NCBI GenBank assembly: GCA_964500895.1
Contig: CAZCQP010000002.1
Coordinates: forward strand, 62,001-126,000
DNA from: CAZCQP01 sp964500895
GTDB lineage: Bacteria; Bacillota; Clostridia; Lachnospirales; JAISER01
Direction: 5' to 3'
Length of the DNA stretch: 64,000 nt
Part shown: positions 42,612-51,912 of the stretch, in pieces
How positions within the stretch are numbered: the first letter of the stretch is position 1
How the letters are laid out: each line of letters starts with the position of its first letter
Made by a program: the position numbers and the translations under genes
The notes under the pieces: generated by a model
Seen by the model: the letters and a program-made list of their open reading frames with translations, nothing else
What the model was told of the DNA's origin: nothing
Database searches by the model: none

Positions 42612-42657
42612 TGACGCAGTAGAGGGGAAGGGAAGCACATCGCCCTCTACTGCGTCA
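42612..42657. terminator. inverted repeat between convergent genes
   Basis: Perfect 15-base arms tgacgcagtagaggg (42612-42626) and ccctctactgcgtca (42643-42657), loop 16 bases. No T-run; likely a bidirectional terminator or repeat relic. Confidence 0.65.
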
Positions 42658-42666
42658 TGGTGTTGA

Positions 42667-44862
42667 CTAAAAGGCATAAGGGTTAAATCCATTTACGGCC
42701 ATTACAAACCAGGCCGTGGGGGCAATGTGGGGGCTGCTTCCGTATTCCCATGGGTCACCGGTGAAAAGTGTAAATCCGGTTGAAAGCCCGTCTACCGTTG
42801 CGGCCGGGAAACCTCCAGTGGTTAATTGGGTTGTGGTGACGGCCTTTAGGCTTTTCTGGGCGGCATCCTTGTACCCAAACTGCTCTAAGGCCAATGCAGT
42901 GAATGCCGTGCCTTCGTTCCAGTACCCTCCATTGGTGTTGGCTTCATGGAAGGGGAAACCGCCGCTTGTATTCTGCATGGCCAGCACCCGTTTAAAAACA
43001 TCCTGATACGGTGCAAAGTCGTCCCCTAAAGCCAAGGCACACCAAACCTGGGCATCCAGCACAATGTTTTCACGGCTGGGTGTTTTGCCGTCTGTGCCTG
43101 TTCCGGTGTAAAACACTTTCTTTTCTTTATCATACATAGATTGAATAAATGCAAGGGCGCTTTCCGAGGCGTCCTTATATTTTTCCTTGCCGGTCATGGT
43201 GTACAGTTGCTTAAAAGCGGCATAGGCATCAATGTTATGCTCGATGGACTTGTAGGTGTACACAATGGCCTTGTCTGCCTCTGGCCAGCCGTCATAGCCA
43301 GCCGTAAAGCCGGGGGTGGCATCGGTGCAGGTTAACACCCAGTCCATCAGCGTTTCGGCAAGCCTTAAATAGGTGTCACCGCCATACGCCTTGTAGTATT
43401 GCAACAGCGCCAGCGCAACATAAGAACTGTTGCCCACATTGCTTCCCACCTGATATTGATCCTCGTAATATTGCTTGGTTTCGCTGTCGTACCAGCCGGG
43501 CAATCTTGTGCCGCTTTCCCAGCCTGGGAAGGGGGAAATGTTACCGGCTGCATAGGCGTTCCGCACCCTGTCCGGTTTGTAGCGGTCGTTTTTTACGGCG
43601 TACACAAAAGCGTCCAGAATGACTTTGGCGTGTTCCTTATCCCCTGCCGAGATATATGCCATGGAGGCCAGTGCATTGTCATAGGAAAAAGCAGCGTTTT
43701 GGATGTACTTGCCATTGGGGTTTGTGTTTATGCCAATCTCATAGGAACGTATCATGCGGGGGGCATTGTTAAGCATAGCGATTGCACCGGTGAAACGGAT
43801 GTCGTCCAGGTAAAACACCGTATCCGAAGCAGTGCCTTGGGTTCCGCTGACTGTAAACCCAAAACCACAACCGATGCTTGAAAGGTCCATGCCGCTCAAG
43901 TCAATGGCATATTCCTTCCAGCTGTTGGTAAGGGTTATAAAGCCCATGGTTTGTTTTTTGCTACTGTCTGGGTATGTGCCAGCCAAACCTGCGGTGAAAA
44001 ACTCCACCACTTCGCCGCCATTTTCACCCTTTGCTATAAACCGCAGTTCTGTTGCGCCTCTTAAATCCAGCCCTGCACCGGGGTATTCCCCGAAGGAAAG
44101 CTGCGGCACAGTTTCTCCTTTGAGCAGAACACCGTTAAGGAACAGCCAGCCCCCCCAGTTACTGCCTATGGCATTCACATGGCAACGGATGGCACTGGAA
44201 CCACTGTAAACATCCATAGCCCAGTTTTCGTCCATGTCGTACACAAAATCTGCATTGCCGCTGCCCATTTTGGCTTTCTGGGTAAAATAGTTGCCTGAAT
44301 CTGCAAAATCCCGGTAGACGTACAAAGCATGGTTACCTGCATCTAGCCGTTGGGTCAGATACGCCAAGGCGGCGTTTTTTTGGTCTTTAAAATCCATGAG
44401 GGGGGCCACAAATTCAGACTTTTTCAGCACACCGCTGTCGTACACACTTTTTTGCAGCACCTCGTCCATGCTGGGGTCGCCGTTATAGTTGATGAAGTCT
44501 GTGGTTTTCACAATAAAGAGCCTGAAGCCGTCGATGTCCGGGTCGTGGCCGCCGGTGGTTATGCGCACAGAAAAGCTGCCGTCCTGGGCAATTTCCGTAA
44601 GGTAACTGCTCCAGTAGGGTTTTATCCACCCACCGTCTAGAAATACAATGATGGAATGTTTGCTGGGGTCTAGGCCGTTGAGTTCCACTTTACCCATCAC
44701 CGGTAGGTAATAAGCATCTGTATCCTCCATATTGTCCCAGTCGGTAACAAGCCGTGGCACTTGGGTCAAATGAATGGCTGGCTTTGCAGCTGCTAGGGCT
44801 GTGTGTGGAAACATCATGGCAATACATAGCAACAAGCTTACCATAAAGCGTACATGTTTCAA
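42667..44862 (-). CDS. secreted protein with carbohydrate-binding-like and alpha-toroid regions
   Basis: About 731 residues from a TTG at 44862 placed eight bases after GGAGGGG; this gives a clean signal peptide (hydrophobic MVSLLLCIAMMF, cut near TALA-AA). Residues about 30-150 look beta-rich, 190-350 resemble a carbohydrate-binding jelly roll (NWGGWLFLNGV, FYLDDIRFTG), and 380-731 contain repeated helical pairs with aromatic and Gly-rich turns, as in six-hairpin glycosidase or terpenoid-cyclase-like toroids. No catalytic acid could be assigned. It stands alone between the chemoreceptor and adenosine deaminase. A role on extracellular glycan is a guess. Confidence 0.7.
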   Translation of the reverse strand: MKHVRFMVSLLLCIAMMFPHTALAAAKPAIHLTQVPRLVTDWDNMEDTDAYYLPVMGKVELNGLDPSKHSIIVFLDGGWIKPYWSSYLTEIAQDGSFSVRITTGGHDPDIDGFRLFIVKTTDFINYNGDPSMDEVLQKSVYDSGVLKKSEFVAPLMDFKDQKNAALAYLTQRLDAGNHALYVYRDFADSGNYFTQKAKMGSGNADFVYDMDENWAMDVYSGSSAIRCHVNAIGSNWGGWLFLNGVLLKGETVPQLSFGEYPGAGLDLRGATELRFIAKGENGGEVVEFFTAGLAGTYPDSSKKQTMGFITLTNSWKEYAIDLSGMDLSSIGCGFGFTVSGTQGTASDTVFYLDDIRFTGAIAMLNNAPRMIRSYEIGINTNPNGKYIQNAAFSYDNALASMAYISAGDKEHAKVILDAFVYAVKNDRYKPDRVRNAYAAGNISPFPGWESGTRLPGWYDSETKQYYEDQYQVGSNVGNSSYVALALLQYYKAYGGDTYLRLAETLMDWVLTCTDATPGFTAGYDGWPEADKAIVYTYKSIEHNIDAYAAFKQLYTMTGKEKYKDASESALAFIQSMYDKEKKVFYTGTGTDGKTPSRENIVLDAQVWCALALGDDFAPYQDVFKRVLAMQNTSGGFPFHEANTNGGYWNEGTAFTALALEQFGYKDAAQKSLKAVTTTQLTTGGFPAATVDGLSTGFTLFTGDPWEYGSSPHIAPTAWFVMAVNGFNPYAF

Positions 44863-44941
44863 AAAATCCCCTCCTCTTTTACCGTTATAGCACAATTGTA
44901 TGCGGCATTTATATATAAAGTTTCGTTTTTATAAACATAAA

Positions 44942-44974
44942 AGAGCCTTCCATGAATTTATCATGGAAGGCTCT
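44942..44974 (-). terminator. terminator of the adenosine deaminase gene
   Basis: Arms agagccttccatga (44942-44955) and tcatggaaggctct (44961-44974), five-base loop. On the minus strand it is followed by TTTATG, 11 bases after the stop. Confidence 0.85.
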
Positions 44975-44984
44975 CAGTGTAAGC

Positions 44985-45995
44985 TTACGCTTGTGCCACG
45001 TAATCGTCCACTTGCTGTAAGAATGCAGTTTTCATTTCAGCAGGCATCCAGGCAATTTCAAAGGCATTTTTAGCCAGCTGGGTAATGTCTGCCTTGGTCA
45101 GGTTATATTGTGTGGCCAACGCATACATGTCGTCGGAAATATAGCTTTGGAAGTAGGCTGGGTCATCAGAGTTAACGGTTACTTTCACGCCGTCGTGAAG
45201 CAGTTCTAAAATTTCTTTCCCCTTCATGTTATCCACCACAAAGCTGTTGGAAACTGGGCAGCAGGTGAGGCCGATTTGATGTTCTTTCACATAAGCCACC
45301 AGTTGTGGGTTTTCCACAATGTTGGTGCCGTGGTCCAGCCGTTCCACCCCAATGTCCATTAACGCTTGCTCAATATGCCCGATGGAATTGTTCTGGTCAA
45401 TGTCACAGTGCATGGTGATGTGGAAGCCTTCTTTTTTGGCCAAGGCAAACACTTCTGCAAACTTGGAAGGCGGGTTGTTTCTTTCGTCGGAATCCAGGCC
45501 GATGCCTAAAATTTTGTCTTTATGGGGCAAACATGCTTGGTAGGTCTCCATGGCAGATTCCGCAGACATGTCCCGCAAAAAGCACATGATTAAGCGGGCT
45601 TCAACACCCAGTTCACTGCCAGCTTGCGCCGCTTTGTAATAGCCGTTCACAACGGTTTCAAAAGCCACGCCCCGGCTGGTGTGGGCTTGAGGGTCAAAGA
45701 ACAGTTCCACATATTTCACGTTGTGTTCCTTGGCTCTTTTTAAGTAGTCCATGGCTAAAGCATAGAAGTCATCTTCATCTTGCAAAACATTCATGGCAGG
45801 GTAATAAACATTTAAAAAGGAGGAAAGGGAGTCAAATTGATAGGAAGCTTTCACTTCTTCGATGGTGCTTTGGCCTATGTCTATGTTGTTCTTTTTGGCT
45901 AACGTAAGCTTTAACTCTGGCTCCAGGGTGCCCTCTAAATGCAGGTGAAGTTCTGCTTTTGGCATTCCTTTAATAAACGCTTTTAAATCTGACAT
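44985..45995 (-). CDS. add: adenosine deaminase
   Basis: 336-residue zinc hydrolase converting adenosine to inosine. Zinc ligands are in ELHLHLEGT, the His of HITMHCDID, and the Asp of VTVNSDDPAYF; the catalytic Glu sits near EALMDIGVERLDHG. ATG at 45995 has AGAGGA at nine bases; a start two codons earlier (46001) is also open. Adenine deaminase-type members share the fold, so adenine as substrate is possible. Confidence 0.9.
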   Translation of the reverse strand: MSDLKAFIKGMPKAELHLHLEGTLEPELKLTLAKKNNIDIGQSTIEEVKASYQFDSLSSFLNVYYPAMNVLQDEDDFYALAMDYLKRAKEHNVKYVELFFDPQAHTSRGVAFETVVNGYYKAAQAGSELGVEARLIMCFLRDMSAESAMETYQACLPHKDKILGIGLDSDERNNPPSKFAEVFALAKKEGFHITMHCDIDQNNSIGHIEQALMDIGVERLDHGTNIVENPQLVAYVKEHQIGLTCCPVSNSFVVDNMKGKEILELLHDGVKVTVNSDDPAYFQSYISDDMYALATQYNLTKADITQLAKNAFEIAWMPAEMKTAFLQQVDDYVAQA

Positions 45996-46138
45996 TTTCA
46001 TCTTCCTCTACTGTGTATTCATGGGCATGGTATGTCTGCCCGAACCCTCCGGCTCACCACCCCATTATACCATTTTCAAAAACAACTAAAAAGCCCTATT
46101 TTTTAGAAATTACCCTAAAGGCATATTATTTTATAAGA

Positions 46139-46167
46139 TTGACAAAATATAGAACACCGTTTACACT
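46139..46167 (+). promoter_or_regulatory. sigma-70 promoter of the calcium ATPase gene
   Basis: TTGACA (46139-46144) and TACACT (46162-46167) with 17 bases between. The ATG at 46168 lies before the expected transcription start, which supports a downstream start codon. Confidence 0.8.
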
Positions 46168-46227
46168 TTGCCTATGGATAAATGGAAAATTTTGCAGTAC
46201 AAGACTGCATATGAAAGGAAGACAACT

Positions 46228-48861
46228 GTGAAGGAATACCTGGCAGATGCCCAACAAGTTTTGACCGGGCTGGTCACCACCGACAAAGGCTTATCGGAAA
46301 AGGAAGCGGCTGAAAGACTGGCTGCAAACGGCAAAAACCGGCTTGCCGAAGGGAAAAAAGACACGCTGATTATGCGTTTTATGAAACAGCTGGCAGACCC
46401 TATGATTATTATTTTGCTTGCGGCGGCAGCCATTAGCGGGGTGCTGGCCGTGTATGAGGGCGAAAGCTTTGCGGATGTTATCATCATACTGGCTGTTGTT
46501 ATTGTAAACGCCGTGCTGGGGGTGTACCAAGAAAGCAAAGCAGAAAAAGCCATTGAAGCGCTGCAAAAAATGTCCGCCGCCACCTCTAAGGTGCTTCGGG
46601 GCGGAAAGCTGACCATGGTTAAAAGCGAAGAACTGGTCACCGGAGATATTGTGATGCTGGAAGCGGGGGATGCGATTCCTGCCGATGGGCGCATCATTGA
46701 AAACGCCAGCCTGACCATTGAAGAAGCTGCATTAACCGGCGAAAGTGTGCCTGTAAGCAAGTTTATAGACACCATCAACCTGGCAGATAACGCCAAAGAC
46801 GTGGCCTTGGGGGACCGTAAAAACATGGTGTACATGGGTTCCACCGTGGTGTATGGGCGTGGGGTTGTGGTAATTACAGCAACGGGCATGGACACTGAAA
46901 TGGGCAAGATTGCCAATGCCCTGGCCAATGCGCAGGAAGGCAAAACGCCCCTGCAAATTAAGCTGCATCAGCTTTCTAAAACCCTCACATGGCTGGTGTT
47001 GGTCATCAGTGCGGTTATATTTGGCGTGCAGGTTTTGCGGGCAGGGGGATTTTCCGCCCATGTAGTGGTAGACTCTTTTATGGTGGCTGTTTCTCTTGCC
47101 GTGGCGGCCATTCCAGAAGGTTTGGCTGCTGTGGTTACCGTGGTGCTGTCCATTGGTGTGACCAATATGTCCAAAAGAAATGCTATTATTCGGCGGCTGA
47201 CTGCGGTGGAAACACTGGGCTGTGCCCAAATCATTTGCTCTGACAAAACCGGCACCTTAACCCAAAACAAAATGACCGTGGTGGACTTTTTTGGCGATGA
47301 TGAAAATGCTGTTGCCAAAGCCATGGCTTTATGTTCGGATGCGGAACTTAACGAGGACGGTTCAGCCACAGGCGAGCCCACCGAAGCAGCGCTGGTGGTG
47401 TGGGCGGCCAAAAACGCCCATCCAAAGCCGGAACTGAAAACCCTGTTGCCCCGTGTTGGGGAAGTGCCTTTTGACAGCGAACGTAAAATGATGTCTACGG
47501 TGCACAAAGAGCCAGGGGGGTACATCCAGTACACCAAAGGTGCCCCGGACGAAGTGCTGAAACAATGCACCCACATGCTGCGTGATGGCCAGCCTGTTCC
47601 ATTAGGGGAAAATGAACGGGCAGAGATTCTTGCGGCAAACAAGGCCATGGCAGACCGGGCGTTACGGGTATTGGCGGCGGCTCAACGGGTATATGAAACT
47701 GCCCCAGAAAAATATGAAGCAGGTCTGTTGGAACAACAGCTTTGTTTGATTGGCCTTTGCGGCATGATAGACCCTGTACGGCCAGAAGTAAAGGACGCCA
47801 TTGCCAAATGCCAAAGCGCCGGCATTCGCCCCATTATGATTACCGGGGACCATGTGGACACCGCCGTGGCCATTGCCAAAGAACTGGGCATTTTGGAAGC
47901 TGGCAAAAACGCCATCACCGGGGCGCAGCTTTCGGAGATGAGCGACCAGGAATTTGAAAGCAAGTTTCAAAGCATTGCCGTGTATGCCCGTGTTCAGCCT
48001 GAACATAAAACCCGCATTGTGAATGCATGGCGAAATGCCGGGTATGTAACCGCCATGACCGGGGACGGTGTGAACGATGCTCCTTCCATTAAAAACGCAG
48101 ACATCGGCGTGGGCATGGGCATCACCGGTACAGACGTGACCAAAAACGTGGCAGACATGGTGCTGGCCGATGATAACTTTGCCACCATTGTAACGGCTGT
48201 GGAGGAAGGGCGGCGCATTTACGACAACATCCGTAAATCCATCCAGTTCCTGCTGGCTTCCAACATGAGTGAGGTGTTGTGTATTTTTGTGGCCACCTTG
48301 CTGGGCTTCACCATTTTAAAGCCTGTGCATTTGCTATGGATTAACCTGGTTACCGATTGTTTCCCGGCGTTGGCGCTGGGCATGGAACATGCCGAGGCAG
48401 ACCTGATGCGCCGCCAGCCCCGTCCTTCAAAGGCAGGGGTGTTCGCAGGGGGCATGGGTGTGGACATTGCCTACCAGGGCATTGCAGTGGCTATCCTCAC
48501 TCTGGTCAGTTACTTCGTGGGCCATTATGTGGAATCAGGGGTGTGGGAAATTGCCAACAGCCCCCACGGCATTACCATGGCATTCTTAACCATGTCTGTG
48601 GCTGAAATTTTCCACAGCTTTAATATGCGAAGCCAGCGGGGGAGCCTTTTTGCAGTGAAAAGCCAGAATAAAGCCCTTATCCTTTCTGCTTTTGGAAGCC
48701 TGGCCGCCACCACTCTGGTTTGTGAAGTGCCCTTCCTGCGCAGGGCGTTTGAGTTTGTGCCTGTAGGGTTCAATGCATATTTAATGGCCATTGCTTTTGG
48801 TTTTTGCATCATCCCCTTTGTGGAAATTGTGAAGTTGATACAGCGAAGGGTTCAGAAGTAA
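46228..48861 (+). CDS. calcium-translocating P-type ATPase
   Basis: 877 residues from a GTG at 46228 with AAGGAAG upstream; the ATG at 46168 would precede the mRNA start. P-type IIA layout: N-terminal cation ATPase domain, helix pairs near 45-95 and 240-300, ion-site VAAIPEGLAAVVTVVL, phosphorylation motif SDKTGTLTQN, hinge MTGDGVNDAPSIKNADIGVGMG, and a C-terminal six-helix region with WINLVTDCFPALALGMEH. It resembles SERCA/PMCA-like bacterial Ca2+ exporters. Monocistronic, ended by the 48911 hairpin. Confidence 0.93.
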   Translation: MKEYLADAQQVLTGLVTTDKGLSEKEAAERLAANGKNRLAEGKKDTLIMRFMKQLADPMIIILLAAAAISGVLAVYEGESFADVIIILAVVIVNAVLGVYQESKAEKAIEALQKMSAATSKVLRGGKLTMVKSEELVTGDIVMLEAGDAIPADGRIIENASLTIEEAALTGESVPVSKFIDTINLADNAKDVALGDRKNMVYMGSTVVYGRGVVVITATGMDTEMGKIANALANAQEGKTPLQIKLHQLSKTLTWLVLVISAVIFGVQVLRAGGFSAHVVVDSFMVAVSLAVAAIPEGLAAVVTVVLSIGVTNMSKRNAIIRRLTAVETLGCAQIICSDKTGTLTQNKMTVVDFFGDDENAVAKAMALCSDAELNEDGSATGEPTEAALVVWAAKNAHPKPELKTLLPRVGEVPFDSERKMMSTVHKEPGGYIQYTKGAPDEVLKQCTHMLRDGQPVPLGENERAEILAANKAMADRALRVLAAAQRVYETAPEKYEAGLLEQQLCLIGLCGMIDPVRPEVKDAIAKCQSAGIRPIMITGDHVDTAVAIAKELGILEAGKNAITGAQLSEMSDQEFESKFQSIAVYARVQPEHKTRIVNAWRNAGYVTAMTGDGVNDAPSIKNADIGVGMGITGTDVTKNVADMVLADDNFATIVTAVEEGRRIYDNIRKSIQFLLASNMSEVLCIFVATLLGFTILKPVHLLWINLVTDCFPALALGMEHAEADLMRRQPRPSKAGVFAGGMGVDIAYQGIAVAILTLVSYFVGHYVESGVWEIANSPHGITMAFLTMSVAEIFHSFNMRSQRGSLFAVKSQNKALILSAFGSLAATTLVCEVPFLRRAFEFVPVGFNAYLMAIAFGFCIIPFVEIVKLIQRRVQK

Positions 48862-48910
48862 GGGGCGGCCCTATGTAGTCGCCAACACAGGGTACAGCTA
48901 CGAGACAATA

Positions 48911-48950
48911 AGGGGGCTGGGAAACTTTTAAAAAAGTTTCCCAGCCCCCT
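48911..48950. terminator. palindromic hairpin, copy 4 of a dispersed family
   Basis: Perfect 19-base arms agggggctgggaaactttt (48911-48929) and its inverse (48932-48950), two-base loop, between convergent genes; probably bidirectional. Confidence 0.85.
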
Positions 48951-48966
48951 TTGGTATTGAGTGTAC

Positions 48967-49962
48967 TTAAAACTTTTGAATGACAGCTTCTGTAAACTGG
49001 GCGGTAGTGGCGTTTCCGCCTAAATCCGGCGTGATGCTGCTTTTTTCTGCCATAACGGCAATAACGGCATCATGCAGTTTCTTGCCTGCTTCGTGTTCCC
49101 CCAGATGATGCAGCATCATGGCGGCGGAGAGCATAGTGGCCGCAGGGTTGGCGGTGTTTGTGCCCGCAATGTCTGGGGCGCTGCCGTGAATAGGCTCGAA
49201 AATGGCGCAATCCGTGCCGATGTTTGCCCCGGGGGCCACCCCCAGCCCGCCTACAAGCCCGGCGCATAAGTCGGACACAATGTCCCCGTAAAGGTTGGGA
49301 AGCACCAGGACATCAAAAGCTTCCGGGGCTTGCACCAGCTTCATACACAGGGCGTCCACAATAATATCTTGAAAAGTTATGTCCTTGTACTGTTCCGCAA
49401 TGGTGCGGGCAACCTCTAAAAACATGCCGTCGGTGCACTTCATAATGTTGGCCTTGTGCACGGCGGTAACGGTTTTGCGCCCGTTTTGCCGGGCGTATTC
49501 AAAGGCATAGCGCACAATGCGCTCGCACCCTTTCCGGGTGAAAATTTTAATGCTTTCAGCTGCATCCGGGCCAACCATGTGCTCTACCCCGGCGTATAAA
49601 TCCTCTGTGTTTTCCCGCACAACCACAATGTCTACGTTGTCATACCGGCTTTTCACACCGGGGCAGGTGAGGGCGGGGCGAATGTTGGCGTACAGGTCGA
49701 ACCGCTGGCGCAACGCCACGTTCACACTGCGAAAGCCGGTGCCTATCGGCGTGGTAACCGGCCCTTTTAACGCCACTTTGTTTTTGGCAATGGATTCAAT
49801 CACAGCTTCGGGCAATGGGGTTCCGCAAGTTTCAATTTGCCCTGCTCCTGCATGGACAATCTCCCAGCGCAAATCCAGCCCAAGGGCATCCACCGCATTT
49901 TTGGCGGCGCAAACCACTTCCGGGCCAATGCCGTCCCCCGGTATTAATGTAATGTTAGTCAT
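48967..49962 (-). CDS. NAD-type isocitrate dehydrogenase (isopropylmalate dehydrogenase family)
   Basis: 331 residues of the beta-decarboxylating dehydrogenase family. ITLIPGDGIGPEV opens the protein, the substrate Arg region is RQRFDLYANIRP, and the NAD site is IFEPIHGSAPDIAGTNTANP. The short length and the position after aconitase and Re-citrate synthase indicate isocitrate rather than isopropylmalate as substrate. ATG at 49962 overlaps the aconitase stop and has GGAGG. Homoisocitrate is an alternative substrate, but no aminoadipate-pathway genes are seen. Confidence 0.88.
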   Translation of the reverse strand: MTNITLIPGDGIGPEVVCAAKNAVDALGLDLRWEIVHAGAGQIETCGTPLPEAVIESIAKNKVALKGPVTTPIGTGFRSVNVALRQRFDLYANIRPALTCPGVKSRYDNVDIVVVRENTEDLYAGVEHMVGPDAAESIKIFTRKGCERIVRYAFEYARQNGRKTVTAVHKANIMKCTDGMFLEVARTIAEQYKDITFQDIIVDALCMKLVQAPEAFDVLVLPNLYGDIVSDLCAGLVGGLGVAPGANIGTDCAIFEPIHGSAPDIAGTNTANPAATMLSAAMMLHHLGEHEAGKKLHDAVIAVMAEKSSITPDLGGNATTAQFTEAVIQKF

Positions 49963-51898
49963 TGCCGTTTGCCTCCTTTGCCTGTGAGGCCAAAAGCTGC
50001 AATTGGCCGCCTGCCAGCAATGTTTGCCGGTTTCTTTCAGATAACTGTGCCTGTAACGGTACAGCCACGCTTTTGTTTGTGATGGTTAATGTGAAGGTGA
50101 CGCAGGTGTCAGCGCATTGCAGTGCTTGGTGGATGTTTTCAATGCACAGCACGTCCCCTTCGCAAATCTGGTCGTAGTCTGCTTCGTTTACGAAAGTTAA
50201 AGGTAAAATGCCGTTGTTCATCAGGTTGTCCCGGTGAATGCGGGCAAAAGATTTAGCAATGACAGCTTGAATGCCCAAATGCACCGGCGCTAAGGCGGCG
50301 TGTTCCCGGCTGGAACCTTGCCCGTAGTTTAGCCCTGCCACAATGATGCCCTTGCCCGCCGCTTTTGCTTTGGCAGGGAACTGTGGGTCGCAAGGGGTGA
50401 GGCAATAATCCGCCAAGAAGGGAATGTTGGAGCGGTAAGGCAAAAGCTTGGCCCCGGAAGGCATAATGTGGTCTGTGGTGATGTTGTCCCCCAGCTTAAT
50501 AACAGCGGTGGCCTGCAAACGGTCGGCCAGCGGTGCATTTAAAGGGAAGGGCTTAATGTTGGGCCCTTTAATCACTTCCACAGATGTTCTGTCTTGTGGC
50601 GGGGCAATGACCATGGCATCGTCCGCCACAAAGTGTTCCGGCATAGAAGGAATGCTGGCAACGGGCTGGGGCACTGTAATTACCCCGGTGAGGGCACTGG
50701 CAGCGGCGGTTTCTGGGCTAACAATGTACACCTGGGCGTCTTGTGTGCCGGAACGGCCGGGGAAATTACGGTTGAAGGTGCGCAAAGACACCGCCCCTGT
50801 GGCGGGGGCTTGCCCCATACCGATGCAGGGGCCGCAAGCACATTCTAAAATACGTGCCCCGGCGTTTATCATGTGGGCAAGCGCACCGTTTTGCGCCAGC
50901 ATGGTGAGCACTTGCCGAGAGCCGGGGGCAATGACCAGGCTTACGCTGGGGGCCACAAATTTGTCTTTTAAAATGGCGGCTACGGTCATCATGTCCGCAA
51001 AGGAAGAATTGGTGCAGCTACCAATGCACACCTGGTCCACTTTTGTGCCTGCCAGTGACTGTATGGTGGCCACGTTGTCCGGGCTGTGAGGGCAGGCGGC
51101 TAAGGGTTCAAGGGTGGATAAGTTGATGGTAACGGTTTCATCGTAAAGAGCGTCTGGGTCTGCTGCCAAAGGCACGAAGCCATCTTCACGGCCCTGGGCT
51201 TTTAAAAACAGCCGGGTTTGTTCATCCGAGGGAAAGACCGAAGAAGTTGCCCCCAATTCAGCCCCCATGTTGGCAATGGTGGCCCGTTGTGGCACCGTTA
51301 AGGCGGCCACACCGTCACCGCCGTATTCCATCACACGGCCCACGCCGCCTTTAACACTTAAACGGCGCAACAGTTCTAAAATGACATCCTTGGCAGAAGC
51401 ACCCGGTGCAAGGGTACCCGTTAGTTCCACCAACGTCACTTTCGGCATGGCGAACGTGTACGCACCGGTGGCCATGGCGGTGGCCACAGACAGCCCCCCC
51501 GCACCGATGGCCAACATCCCAAGGCCACCCCCGGTGGGGGTGTGGCTATCGGAGCCAAGCAGCGTCATGCCCGGCTGGCCGAAACGCTCCAAATGCACTT
51601 GGTGGCAAATACCGTTACCCGGCCGGGAAAAATAAACCCCGTGTTTGGCGGCTACGGTTTGAATGTACTTGTGGTCGTCGGCGTTTTCAAAGCCTGCTTG
51701 CAAGGTGTTGTGGTCGATGTATGCCACAGATTTTTTGGTTTTTACATGGTCAATGCCCATGGCTTCCAGTTGCAGATAGGTCATGGTGCCGGTAGAATCT
51801 TGGGTTAAGGTTTGGTCAATGGCCATGGTGATTTCTTCACCGGCTTGCATGTTGCCGTGAAGCAAATGGGCGGCAATAATTTTTTCCGTTAAGTTCAT
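49955..51898 (-). CDS. aconitate hydratase
   Basis: 647 residues: large and small dehydratase domains fused, as in the short clostridial aconitases related to isopropylmalate dehydratase. Cluster cysteines are in CIGSCTNSS and CGPCIGMG; SDSHTPTGGGLG and the C-terminal YGQGSSREHAAL bind substrate. ATG at 51898 has CGGAGC; an earlier start at 51916 overlaps the previous gene. It is the middle gene of a three-gene operon giving 2-oxoglutarate from oxaloacetate. Confidence 0.92.
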   Translation of the reverse strand: MNLTEKIIAAHLLHGNMQAGEEITMAIDQTLTQDSTGTMTYLQLEAMGIDHVKTKKSVAYIDHNTLQAGFENADDHKYIQTVAAKHGVYFSRPGNGICHQVHLERFGQPGMTLLGSDSHTPTGGGLGMLAIGAGGLSVATAMATGAYTFAMPKVTLVELTGTLAPGASAKDVILELLRRLSVKGGVGRVMEYGGDGVAALTVPQRATIANMGAELGATSSVFPSDEQTRLFLKAQGREDGFVPLAADPDALYDETVTINLSTLEPLAACPHSPDNVATIQSLAGTKVDQVCIGSCTNSSFADMMTVAAILKDKFVAPSVSLVIAPGSRQVLTMLAQNGALAHMINAGARILECACGPCIGMGQAPATGAVSLRTFNRNFPGRSGTQDAQVYIVSPETAAASALTGVITVPQPVASIPSMPEHFVADDAMVIAPPQDRTSVEVIKGPNIKPFPLNAPLADRLQATAVIKLGDNITTDHIMPSGAKLLPYRSNIPFLADYCLTPCDPQFPAKAKAAGKGIIVAGLNYGQGSSREHAALAPVHLGIQAVIAKSFARIHRDNLMNNGILPLTFVNEADYDQICEGDVLCIENIHQALQCADTCVTFTLTITNKSVAVPLQAQLSERNRQTLLAGGQLQLLASQAKEANGND

Positions 51899-51912
51899 GG
51901 TGTATGCTCCGT

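Noticed and set aside
46168..46227. ATG 46168 as the start of the calcium ATPase
   Set aside because: It directly abuts the -10 box, so it would precede the transcript; GTG 46228 has a good ribosome site.
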